Positions 1 through 6,328 of a stretch of 9,397 nucleotides of DNA are shown here, one piece after another (within the stretch, counting starts at the first letter, position 1; each line of letters opens with the position of its first letter). The notes beneath the pieces were generated by a model. That model was not told the origin of the DNA. It did not search any database and saw only the letters and a program-made list of their open reading frames with translations. This DNA comes from Bacteroidales bacterium (GTDB lineage: Bacteria; Bacteroidota; Bacteroidia; Bacteroidales; UBA932): contig JAKSJQ010000061.1 in the NCBI GenBank assembly GCA_024402115.1, forward strand, positions 1-9,397. The letters are read 5' to 3'. Position numbers and translations under genes: made by a program.

Positions 1-270
1 CACCAGGTTCTTACCCTCGACATCCGTCCTCGTGGCAGGCCTTTCCTTCAGGCCGAATTCCTGCGCCGCTGCGAGCTGTTCCGGGTTGAGGTCGTTGAAC
101 ACGGTTCCGTATTTCATGGTCGGTGCCGCATATCGCACGAGATACTTCGACGGATCCTCATTCTCCTCCTTCTTCTGACCGAACACGATGGCAACCACCA
201 CCGCCAGGACGGCTATGGCGGCGCTGATGAGTGTCAGTTGCCGGCTTCTTTCCTTGATAAAATCCAACAT
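1..270 (-). CDS. Membrane-anchored protein, C-terminally cut by window edge (possibly DUF5715-like)
   Basis: An uninterrupted 90-codon frame starts with ATG at 268-270 and runs off the left edge, so only the N-terminus is visible. It begins MLDFIKERSRQ, followed by a hydrophobic segment at about residues 12-30 (LTLISAAIAVLAVVVAIVFG) that reads as a single membrane anchor or uncleaved signal. A charged linker (KKEENEDPSK) follows, then a soluble region containing FNDLNPEQLAAAQEFGL. The FNDLN...AA...G pattern resembles Bacteroidetes DUF5715 proteins, which I recall as related to murein-acting enzymes; this is recognition from memory and is tentative. The start codon lies 4 bases after the stop of the upstream cysteine peptidase, so the two are probably cotranscribed. 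A periplasmic role for the soluble part is inference. No function is assigned. Confidence 0.7.
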   Translation of the reverse strand, partial: MLDFIKERSRQLTLISAAIAVLAVVVAIVFGQKKEENEDPSKYLVRYAAPTMKYGTVFNDLNPEQLAAAQEFGLKERPATRTDVEGKNLV

Positions 271-274
271 CTGA

Positions 275-1450
275 CTACTTGATGCCGAGTTTCTTGGCGA
301 TGTCCTTAGGAAGGGCATCCTTGTGGATCATGAAGTAGATGGTCTTGGCACGTACGAAGCTCTCAGACATGTTGAGGTAACCTCCGTCGGTGTTGCTCTC
401 GCCCCATGAATTCTTGGTGATGTAGTACTTCGTGCCGTTCTGGTCCTTCGCGATACCGGTGATGTGCATGAGATGGTCGTCGGTGGTTGAGAAGTTCTCG
501 TAGCCCTGCTGACGCACCTCCTGGGTCACTTCGATCTCAGGATACGGATTCTCGAACTTGTAGACCTCCTCGAGGCGCTGTGCGACGCTGAGGTTCTCGA
601 AACGGGCGCGGTCGGTGGTGGAGTAGTCGTCGAGGGTGGTGACGAGAGGGTTGATTGCGACACCCTTCCTGAATCCGAAGCCCTTCTCGCTGACATCGCC
701 GTCCCAGTCCACGGTGTAGCCGTGCATGAGCGCATGGTCGAGCACTTCCATCATCTCGTCGAGAGGAAGGTTGTACTGGCTCTCGTGCTCCCAGTTGTCC
801 TCTACCTCCACAATCATCTTCTCATAATAAGGCTTGTGCGAGAAACTGGTGATCTCGATGTAGTCATCCATGTTGAGACCGAGGCTCGCTGCGAAGCTCT
901 GCGGAGTGTAGGTCTTTCCGTTGTAGCTGAATGATTCTGGAACTTCTCCGAGGTATGAGTCGAGCACGGACTCCACGATCCTGTCGTACTGTGCGCTCTT
1001 CTTCTGCATGTCAACCGAAAGCTTTGCGACGCTGCCGATCACGCGCGCCATCTCGCTGTGGTTATGGGACTTCGAATCGTATGCAATTCCATGGTAAACC
1101 TCCTCCGGGACGATTCCGACCTGGCGGAAGGCATTGATCCATGTATGGGAGAGGCTTCCCTGACCTACGTTTCCCTTGCCGCGGCGGAGATAGTTATCGT
1201 TGATCTGGTTTATGTATTTCTGGCGTACGATGAACATCTCGGAGAGATCGTATTCTCCCTTTCCCATCCTCAGAAGCTCGGACTCCATGAACGAGGTCGT
1301 GGCGAAGCACCAGCATGTGCCGGTCGAAGCCTGGTCCTTGACAGGGGTGGCCTTCTGTGAAACGACAGTGGTGAACTGATATCCCTGGGCATGGGCTACG
1401 AAGGAGAATGCGCCGATCAGGATGAGAGATGCTATGGCAAGTTTTTTCAT
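275..1450 (-). CDS. Secreted bleomycin-hydrolase-like cysteine peptidase (C1B family)
   Basis: This is a 391-residue papain-fold peptidase of the aminopeptidase C/bleomycin hydrolase type. With the start chosen here, residues 1-21 form a classical signal peptide (MKKLAIASLILIGAFSFVAHA, cleavage expected after AHA). An upstream in-frame ATG at 1504 would put 18 extra residues before the signal, so 1450 is preferred. The catalytic set is visible: Gln40 (oxyanion hole) and Cys46 in QASTGTCWCFA, His326 in DDHLMHITG, and Asn347 in KNSWG. GVAINPLVTTLDDYS in the middle is also typical of the C1B group. Family members are usually cytosolic aminopeptidases; the signal peptide here points to the periplasm, as in many Bacteroidetes homologues. 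It is the first gene of a minus-strand unit with the downstream membrane protein. Substrate is unknown; general peptide trimming is the likely role. Confidence 0.9.
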   Translation of the reverse strand: MKKLAIASLILIGAFSFVAHAQGYQFTTVVSQKATPVKDQASTGTCWCFATTSFMESELLRMGKGEYDLSEMFIVRQKYINQINDNYLRRGKGNVGQGSLSHTWINAFRQVGIVPEEVYHGIAYDSKSHNHSEMARVIGSVAKLSVDMQKKSAQYDRIVESVLDSYLGEVPESFSYNGKTYTPQSFAASLGLNMDDYIEITSFSHKPYYEKMIVEVEDNWEHESQYNLPLDEMMEVLDHALMHGYTVDWDGDVSEKGFGFRKGVAINPLVTTLDDYSTTDRARFENLSVAQRLEEVYKFENPYPEIEVTQEVRQQGYENFSTTDDHLMHITGIAKDQNGTKYYITKNSWGESNTDGGYLNMSESFVRAKTIYFMIHKDALPKDIAKKLGIK

Positions 1451-1477
1451 TTTAAAAGGAATAATGGGGATTGTGAC

Positions 1478-1490
1478 CGCTAATTTAGCG
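1478..1490. promoter_or_regulatory. Perfect 13-bp palindrome between divergent genes, candidate operator
   Basis: CGCTAA-T-TTAGCG is a perfect inverted repeat with 6-bp arms and one central base. It sits 28 bases upstream of the cysteine peptidase start and just outside the TTTTG element of the plus-strand promoter. On the minus strand it overlaps TAAATTAG, a one-mismatch version of the Bacteroidetes -7 box TAnnTTTG, although the nearest TTTG is only 14 bases further upstream, shorter than usual. A dimeric repressor site is possible. Only one copy is seen in the window, so binding is inference. Confidence 0.3.
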
Positions 1491-1496
1491 AGAATC

Positions 1497-1526
1497 TTTT
1501 GCAAATCCGTTTTTTTTGTATCTTTG
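1497..1526 (+). promoter_or_regulatory. Bacteroidetes-type promoter for the polyamine operon
   Basis: TTTTG at 1497-1501 and TATCTTTG at 1519-1526 match the Bacteroidetes primary sigma factor consensus (-33 TTTG and -7 TAnnTTTG), with 17 bases between them. Transcription would begin at about 1531-1535. No equally good -7 box was found between here and the first operon gene at 1858, which implies a leader of about 325 nt. The element lies in an AT-rich divergent intergenic region. Confidence 0.6.
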
Positions 1527-1591
1527 CCGGCGATGGATAACGTTATTGATTTATTAGAGGTTTCCAGGTAAATATTTTAATTATTGATTTT

Positions 1592-1634
1592 TGCGCAGAG
1601 GACTGCGCATTGTGTCCCGGAAGGGCACGCTTTT
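1592..1634 (+). terminator. Tandem hairpins followed by TTTT, possible early attenuator
   Basis: Two adjacent hairpins lie about 60 nt after the predicted transcription start: TGCGCAG/CTGCGCA with an AGGA loop (1592-1609), then GTG(T)CCC/GGGCAC with a GGAA loop (1612-1628). CGC and TTTT follow, up to 1634. The second hairpin plus the short U run resembles a weak intrinsic terminator. It would produce a roughly 100-nt RNA if termination occurs. The U tract is short, so a purely structural role is equally possible. Confidence 0.3.
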
Positions 1635-1763
1635 AAATTAGAGTTGGTTACTTTATAACCATTCCGACTTGAACGCGGTCAATAAGAGTAGTAAAAGTAA
1701 ATATTTGCTATATAGACTCTGATAATTCTGTAATGAAGACGGTATCCTGATTCATGCAGACGT

Positions 1764-1798
1764 AGACAAGAAGGTAAGTATTGTTTATGTCTTTTTTT
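1764..1798 (+). terminator. Imperfect stem running into a T7 tract, possible second attenuator
   Basis: AGACA (1764-1768) pairs with TGTCT (1788-1792), and after one mismatch GAA (1770-1772) pairs with TTT (1784-1786), leaving an 11-nt loop. The last paired T opens a run of seven Ts at 1792-1798, the longest T run in the leader. Placement about 60 nt before the first operon gene suits transcription attenuation. The stem is AU-rich and weak, so confidence is low. Confidence 0.25.
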
Positions 1799-1857
1799 GT
1801 GCCCTGACGGGCTCGGGAAAAGGCCATTTATGAACTTATTAATTAGGACTTAAGCCG

Positions 1858-3315
1858 ATGAATCAGGACAAAGCCCCGATCTACGAGGCTCTGGAAGAAT
1901 TCCGCAGGAACAGGGTCGTGCCGTTCGATGTCCCCGGTCACAAGAGGGGCAGAGGCAATCCCGAACTCGTCAAACTGCTCGGAAAGCAGTGTGTCGAGCT
2001 GGACGTCAATTCGATGAAACCGCTCGACAATCTTTGTCACCCGATCTCAGTAATCAAGGAAGCTGAAGCTCTCGCCGCTGATGCCTTCGGTGCCGCTCAT
2101 GCGTTCCTCATGGTGGGAGGAACCACTTCCGCCGTGCAGACCATGGTGCTCACCGCGTGCAAGGCAGGGGAGAAGATCATCCTTCCCCGCAACGTGCACA
2201 GGAGCGTCATCAATGCTCTCGTAGTCAATGGAGCGACTCCGATATACGTGAATCCGGAGACCGACAAGAAGCTCGGTATCGCTCTCGGAATGAAGATTTC
2301 CCAGGTCGAGAAGGCGATCGAGGAGAATCCGGACGCAGTCGCCATACTCGTGAACAATCCGACCTATTACGGAATATGCTCGAACCTCAGGAAGATAGTG
2401 GAGATCGCCCATCAGCACAACATGCTTGTCATCGTGGACGAGGCTCATGGAACCCACTTCCACTTCGGTGAGAACATGCCGGTGACTGCCATGGCGGCGG
2501 GCGCAGACATGTCCTCGGTGAGCATGCACAAGTCCGGCGGAAGCCTCACCCAGAGCTCCTTCCTGCTCGCAGGACCGAGGGTCAGCGCAGGTTATGTGCG
2601 TCAGGTGATCAACCTCACCCAGACCACGAGTGCATCCTACCTCCTGATGGCGAGCCTCGACATCTCCAGGCGCAATCTCGCGCTCAGGGGCAGGGAATCG
2701 TTCCGTCAGGTGTGCGAGATTGCGGAGTACGCCCGTACGGAAATCAACAAGATCGGCGGATACTATGCCTATGGAAAGGAACTGATCAACGGCGACAGCG
2801 TCTATGATTTCGACACCACCAAGCTCACCGTGTTCACCCTCGACATCGGACTCGCCGGCATCGAGGTGTACGACCTTCTCAGGGACGAGTACGACATCCA
2901 GCTCGAACTCGGTGACATCGGCAACGTCCTCGCCTATATCTCAATCGGAGACCGTATGAGGGAGGTCGAGAGGCTCGTCAGCGCACTTTACGACATCAAG
3001 AGGCTCTACAGCAAGGACAGGACCGGCCTCTTCGACCATGAGTATATCAACCCGCAGGTCGTGCTCACTCCTCAGGAGGCTTTCTATGCGGTGAAGGAGG
3101 AGATGATTCCTATCCGCGAGACCAAGGGAAGGGTATGTACGGAGTTCGTGATGAGCTACCCTCCAGGCATTCCTATCCTCGCCCCTGGAGAGAGAATCAC
3201 CCAGGAGATCATCGACTACATCCTCTATGCGAAGGAGAAGGGCTGCTCCCTTACCGGACCGGAGGACGAGAAGTGCGAGAGACTCAACGTTATCAAAGAA
3301 ATGACCATATATTAG
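1858..3315 (+). CDS. speA: Arginine decarboxylase, aminotransferase-fold (Orn/Lys/Arg decarboxylase family)
   Basis: This 485-residue PLP enzyme is predicted to decarboxylate arginine to agmatine, the first step of the operon's pathway. Family marks are PGHKRGRG near residues 26-33, the GGTTSAVQ segment around 87-94 that contacts the cofactor phosphate, DEAHGTHFHFG with Asp194 (pairs with the pyridine nitrogen) and His197 (stacks on PLP), and SMHKSGGSLTQ with Lys225 as the Schiff-base lysine. Length and fold match the Bacillus subtilis SpeA/YaaO group rather than the roughly 630-residue alanine-racemase-fold SpeA usual in Bacteroides. Lysine or ornithine as substrate cannot be excluded from sequence, but the ureohydrolase two genes downstream favours arginine. 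The start ATG at 1858 has no strong Shine-Dalgarno and lies in a segment that can pair with the leader at 1745-1755. The next gene begins 6 bases after the stop. Confidence 0.88.
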   Translation: MNQDKAPIYEALEEFRRNRVVPFDVPGHKRGRGNPELVKLLGKQCVELDVNSMKPLDNLCHPISVIKEAEALAADAFGAAHAFLMVGGTTSAVQTMVLTACKAGEKIILPRNVHRSVINALVVNGATPIYVNPETDKKLGIALGMKISQVEKAIEENPDAVAILVNNPTYYGICSNLRKIVEIAHQHNMLVIVDEAHGTHFHFGENMPVTAMAAGADMSSVSMHKSGGSLTQSSFLLAGPRVSAGYVRQVINLTQTTSASYLLMASLDISRRNLALRGRESFRQVCEIAEYARTEINKIGGYYAYGKELINGDSVYDFDTTKLTVFTLDIGLAGIEVYDLLRDEYDIQLELGDIGNVLAYISIGDRMREVERLVSALYDIKRLYSKDRTGLFDHEYINPQVVLTPQEAFYAVKEEMIPIRETKGRVCTEFVMSYPPGIPILAPGERITQEIIDYILYAKEKGCSLTGPEDEKCERLNVIKEMTIY

Positions 3316-3321
3316 AAAAGG

Positions 3322-4185
3322 ATGGAGTACTGGTTTTCAGAACATCATACGGAGGACGTGAAGTTCTCGGTGCGCGTCGACAAGCACCTCTACAGTAACG
3401 AGAACGACCTCGGAAGGGTGGACATCTGCGACTCTATCGAGTACGGAAGGATACTCGCCGTCGACGGTTACATCATCTTCACCGAGAGGGACGAGTTCAT
3501 ATATGACGAGATGCTCGCCCACGTTCCGATGGCGGTCCACAAGGACGCCCGCAGGATACTCGTCTTCGGTGCCGGAGACGGCGGAGTGATAGACGAGCTC
3601 GTGAAATATGAGAGCATCGAGAGGATAGACCTCGTCGAGATCAACGACGGAGTGGTCGAGGCATGCCGCAAGTTCTTCCCGGACGTCGCAGCATCGCTGG
3701 ATGATCCGCGCGTCAACCTCTATACCGACAATGCGCTCCGCTTCATACGCCACATCGAGAACGAATATGACATCATCATCGTCGATTCGGCCGGATTCTA
3801 CGGCCCGGGAGAGAGCCTCCTCACCCGCGAGTTCTACGGCAGCTGCTACAAGGCCCTCAAAGAGGACGGAATCATGGTCAACCAGCACCAGAGCCCGTTC
3901 TATGAGGCTGACAGGGTCGAGACCCAGAAGGCGCACAAGCGCATTCTCACCAGCTTCCCGATCAGCCGCGTATACCAGGCGCACATCCCGTCATACCCTT
4001 CAGGATACTGGCTCTTCGGCTTCGCCTCGAAGAAGTACCATCCGGTGGACGACCTCGACGCGGCACGCTGGAACAGCCTCGGAATCGCTACGGACTACTA
4101 TACCACGAACCTCCATGTCGGATGCTTTGCCCTTCCTGCGTACGTCGAGAGGGCACTCAAGGACGTGGAAAAGATAAAGGACTAG
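3322..4185 (+). CDS. speE: Spermidine synthase homologue with divergent catalytic loop
   Basis: This 287-residue protein has full-length SpeE architecture: an N-terminal beta domain (MEYWFSEHHTEDVKFSV...), TERDEFIYDEM around residues 57-67, and a Rossmann methyltransferase-like core with GAGDGG at 83-88 (Asp86) and LVEIN with Glu106 for the adenosine ribose. Normally the enzyme moves an aminopropyl group from decarboxylated SAM to putrescine. The catalytic loop, usually DSTDPxGPA (DSTEPVGPA in B. subtilis), reads DSAGFYGPG here: Asp155 is kept, but the second acidic residue is Gly158 and the Pro is Phe159. The rest, including KALKEDGIMVNQHQSPF and PSYPSGYWLFGFASKKYHP, is well conserved, so it is not decaying. 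Substrate may have shifted, or activity may be reduced. No speD for decarboxylated SAM lies in the window. It sits inside the polyamine operon, 3 bases before the ureohydrolase gene. Confidence 0.87.
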   Translation: MEYWFSEHHTEDVKFSVRVDKHLYSNENDLGRVDICDSIEYGRILAVDGYIIFTERDEFIYDEMLAHVPMAVHKDARRILVFGAGDGGVIDELVKYESIERIDLVEINDGVVEACRKFFPDVAASLDDPRVNLYTDNALRFIRHIENEYDIIIVDSAGFYGPGESLLTREFYGSCYKALKEDGIMVNQHQSPFYEADRVETQKAHKRILTSFPISRVYQAHIPSYPSGYWLFGFASKKYHPVDDLDAARWNSLGIATDYYTTNLHVGCFALPAYVERALKDVEKIKD

Positions 4186-4188
4186 GAT

Positions 4189-5049
4189 ATGCTTGAAAGA
4201 AACATAGAGACATTCATCGCCTGCGATGCGGCGTACGAGGATGCGGACATCGTCATCTTCGGAGCTCCGTTCGATTCCACGACCTCATATCGCCCGGGAA
4301 CACGCTTCGGAAGCCGTGCCATCAGGCACGAATCGTACGGACTCGAGACCTACAGCCCATACCAGGACAAGGACCTCACGGACTGTGCGACCTTTGACAG
4401 CGGTGACATCGAGCTCAGCATGGGCAGCAGCGAGATCGCTCTCGGACAGATCTCCGAAAGGACGCGCACCATACTCGAGGACGGCAAGCTTCCCTTCATG
4501 GTGGGAGGTGAGCATCTGGTTACCCTCGGTGCTTTCCGCGAGGTTGCGGCGAAGTATCCCGACGTCCATGTGATCCATTTCGATGCCCATACCGACCTTC
4601 GCGACGAGTATCTCGGAGTCCAGCTCTCGCACGCCTGCGTGATCAGAAGGTGCCACGACATCGTCGGTGACGGACGCATCCACCAGTTCGGAATACGCTC
4701 GGGAGACCGTCCGGAGTTCGTCTGGGCTGCGCAGGGACATACCGAGATGCACAAGTTCAATCTCGACGGGCTCGAGGAGACCGTGAAGTCGCTCGGCTCG
4801 ACCCCGGTGTACTTCACCATCGACCTTGATGTGCTCGATCCTTCGATCTTCCCCGGCACAGGTACTCCGGAGGCCGGAGGAATAGGTTTCATGGACCTCA
4901 TCAGGGCCATCATCCTCGTCGGCGGAAACTGCAACGTCGTGGGCTGCGACGTCAACGAACTCAGCCCGTCCTACGACCAGAGCGGCGTCTCTACCGCAGT
5001 CGCATGCAAGGTCGTCAGGGAACTCATACTTTCATTGAACAAACAATAA
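4189..5049 (+). CDS. speB: Agmatinase-family ureohydrolase (agmatinase or aminopropylagmatinase)
   Basis: This 286-residue binuclear manganese ureohydrolase is predicted to hydrolyse agmatine to putrescine and urea. All metal-site motifs are present: GGEH with His109, FDAHTDLR with Asp132, His134 and Asp136, and IDLDVLDPS with Asp212 and Asp214. SHACVIR (His148) occupies the SHG position, and TPEAGGI matches the usual substrate-side loop. Length is normal for bacterial SpeB. Arginase or formiminoglutamase activity is less likely given the upstream arginine decarboxylase. Because the operon also encodes a carboxyspermidine-type dehydrogenase and decarboxylase, the true substrate could be N1-aminopropylagmatine, with spermidine as the product; sequence alone does not settle this. 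The gene starts 3 bases after the SpeE stop, suggesting translational coupling, and is followed by an 18-base gap. Confidence 0.88.
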   Translation: MLERNIETFIACDAAYEDADIVIFGAPFDSTTSYRPGTRFGSRAIRHESYGLETYSPYQDKDLTDCATFDSGDIELSMGSSEIALGQISERTRTILEDGKLPFMVGGEHLVTLGAFREVAAKYPDVHVIHFDAHTDLRDEYLGVQLSHACVIRRCHDIVGDGRIHQFGIRSGDRPEFVWAAQGHTEMHKFNLDGLEETVKSLGSTPVYFTIDLDVLDPSIFPGTGTPEAGGIGFMDLIRAIILVGGNCNVVGCDVNELSPSYDQSGVSTAVACKVVRELILSLNKQ

Positions 5050-5067
5050 AAACACTACGATAAGTAA

Positions 5068-6327
5068 ATGGGAAAAGTTTTGGTAATCGGATGCGGCGGC
5101 GTTGCCGGCGTAGCAATCCAGAAATGTGCACAGAATGACTCAGTATTCACTGAGATCTGCATCGCAAGCCGCACTGTAAGCAAGTGCGACGCCCTCAAGG
5201 CAAAGCTCGAGGGAAAGACTAAGGCAAAGATCACCACCGCCAAGGTGGATGCCGACAAGGTAGACGAACTCGTGGCTCTCATCAACGAGGTGAAGCCAGA
5301 CGTAGTTCTCAACCTTGCCCTGCCTTACCAGGATCTCACCATCATGGACGCATGTCTTGCCACCGGAGTCGACTATGTCGATTCTGCCAACTATGAACCA
5401 GAGGATACCGAGGATCCTGTATGGAGGGCTATCTACGAGAAGAGGTGCAAGGAGAAAGGCTTCACTGCATATTTCGACTACTCATGGCAGTGGGCATATC
5501 AGGACAAGTACAAGGATGCCGGCATCACTGCTCTCCTTGGAACCGGATTCGATCCGGGCGTGACCAGCGTCTTCTCCGCTTATGCTCTCAAGCATTATTT
5601 CGACGAGATCCATACCATCGACATCCTCGACTGCAACGGTGGTGACCACGGCTATCCTTTCGCTACCAACTTCAATCCTGAGATCAACCTCCGCGAGGTG
5701 TCTGCCAACGGCTCATACTGGGAGGACGGACATTGGGTAGAGACCAAGCCTATGGAGATCAAGAGGGAATACGTATTCGAGGGCGTCGGTCCTAAGGACA
5801 TGTACCTTCTCCACCACGAGGAGATCGAGTCGCTCGCGAAGAATATCCCTGGCGTGAAGAGGATACGCTTCTTCATGACCTTCGGCCAGAGCTACCTTAC
5901 CCACATGAAGTGCCTCGAGAACGTCGGCATGCTCAGGACCGATCCTGTTATGTTCGACGGAAAGGAGATTGTTCCTATCCAGTTCCTCAAGGCCCTCCTT
6001 CCTGATCCTGCATCACTCGGTCCAAGGACAGTCGGTAAGACCAACATCGGCTGTATCTTCACCGGAATCAAGGACGGAAAGAAGAGGAGCATCAAGATCT
6101 ACAATGTCTGCGACCACCAGGAGTGCTACAAGGAGGTCGAGTCTCAGGCAATCTCATACACCACCGGCGTACCTGCAATGATCGGTACCATGATGGTGAT
6201 GACCGGCCAGTGGAAGAAGGCCGGCGTGTTCAACGTCGAGGATTTCGATCCCGATCCATATATGGACGCTCTCAACAAGTGGGGACTTCCATGGGTCGTT
6301 GATGAGAATCCTGTGCTCGTAGACTAA
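5068..6327 (+). CDS. Carboxynorspermidine/carboxyspermidine synthase (saccharopine dehydrogenase family)
   Basis: This 419-residue NAD(P)H-dependent reductive condensing enzyme is expected to join a diamine (putrescine giving carboxyspermidine) to L-aspartate beta-semialdehyde. The N-terminal Rossmann motif is VIGCGGVAG at residues 6-14. Features typical of the family follow: VVLNLALPYQDLTIMDACL, VDYVDSANYEP, and GTGFDPGVTSVFSAYA after the nucleotide domain. Length fits known CASDH proteins (about 400 residues), and pairing with the decarboxylase one base downstream supports this role over lysine-pathway saccharopine dehydrogenase. An alternative is carboxyaminopropylagmatine dehydrogenase, using agmatine as acceptor. 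Codon choice differs from the preceding genes: proline is almost always CCT or CCA here, while speB mostly uses CCG and CCC. This suggests stronger expression or a separate history. It has the largest upstream gap within the operon (18 bases). Confidence 0.88.
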   Translation: MGKVLVIGCGGVAGVAIQKCAQNDSVFTEICIASRTVSKCDALKAKLEGKTKAKITTAKVDADKVDELVALINEVKPDVVLNLALPYQDLTIMDACLATGVDYVDSANYEPEDTEDPVWRAIYEKRCKEKGFTAYFDYSWQWAYQDKYKDAGITALLGTGFDPGVTSVFSAYALKHYFDEIHTIDILDCNGGDHGYPFATNFNPEINLREVSANGSYWEDGHWVETKPMEIKREYVFEGVGPKDMYLLHHEEIESLAKNIPGVKRIRFFMTFGQSYLTHMKCLENVGMLRTDPVMFDGKEIVPIQFLKALLPDPASLGPRTVGKTNIGCIFTGIKDGKKRSIKIYNVCDHQECYKEVESQAISYTTGVPAMIGTMMVMTGQWKKAGVFNVEDFDPDPYMDALNKWGLPWVVDENPVLVD

Positions 6328-6328
6328 A

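Larger units (their letters stand above)
1532..1857 (+). promoter_or_regulatory. Long structured 5' leader of the polyamine operon, candidate cis-regulatory RNA
   Basis: This 326-base stretch has no convincing gene. Visible structures are: a perfect 7-bp hairpin TGCGCAG-AGGA-CTGCGCA at 1592-1609; a hairpin at 1612-1628 with a GGAA tetraloop and one bulge, followed by TTTT; a bulged hairpin at 1642-1669 built on GGTTA/TAACC; a pairing of AGAGT (1685-1689) with ACTCT (1716-1720); a stem at 1764-1792 running into T7; and GCCC-TGAC-GGGC at 1801-1812. TCCTGATTCAT at 1745-1755 is the exact complement of 1858-1868, which holds the start codon. I do not recognise a known riboswitch class. Control of the operon by polyamine, arginine or SAM levels is a natural guess but unproven. 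Confidence 0.45.

Noticed and set aside
1533..1571. A 12-codon open frame (MDNVIDLLEVSR) starting almost exactly at the predicted transcription start, a possible leader peptide.
   Set aside because: It would need leaderless initiation, contains only one arginine codon, and shows no run of regulatory codons. It is too short to support from sequence alone.
1612..1628. SRP (4.5S-type) RNA, suggested by the CCGGAAGG hairpin tip.
   Set aside because: The conserved asymmetric loop bases flanking the tip in SRP RNA are missing, and no matching outer helix is seen.
1451..1857. A tRNA, CRISPR array or mobile element in the large intergenic region.
   Set aside because: There is no T-loop GGTTCGAATCC-like motif, no direct repeats with spacers, and no terminal inverted repeats or transposase remnants.
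3337..3984. A 215-codon open frame on the minus strand opposite the SpeE gene.
   Set aside because: It is an antisense shadow of a well-recognised gene in GC-rich coding sequence; its translation shows no family motif.
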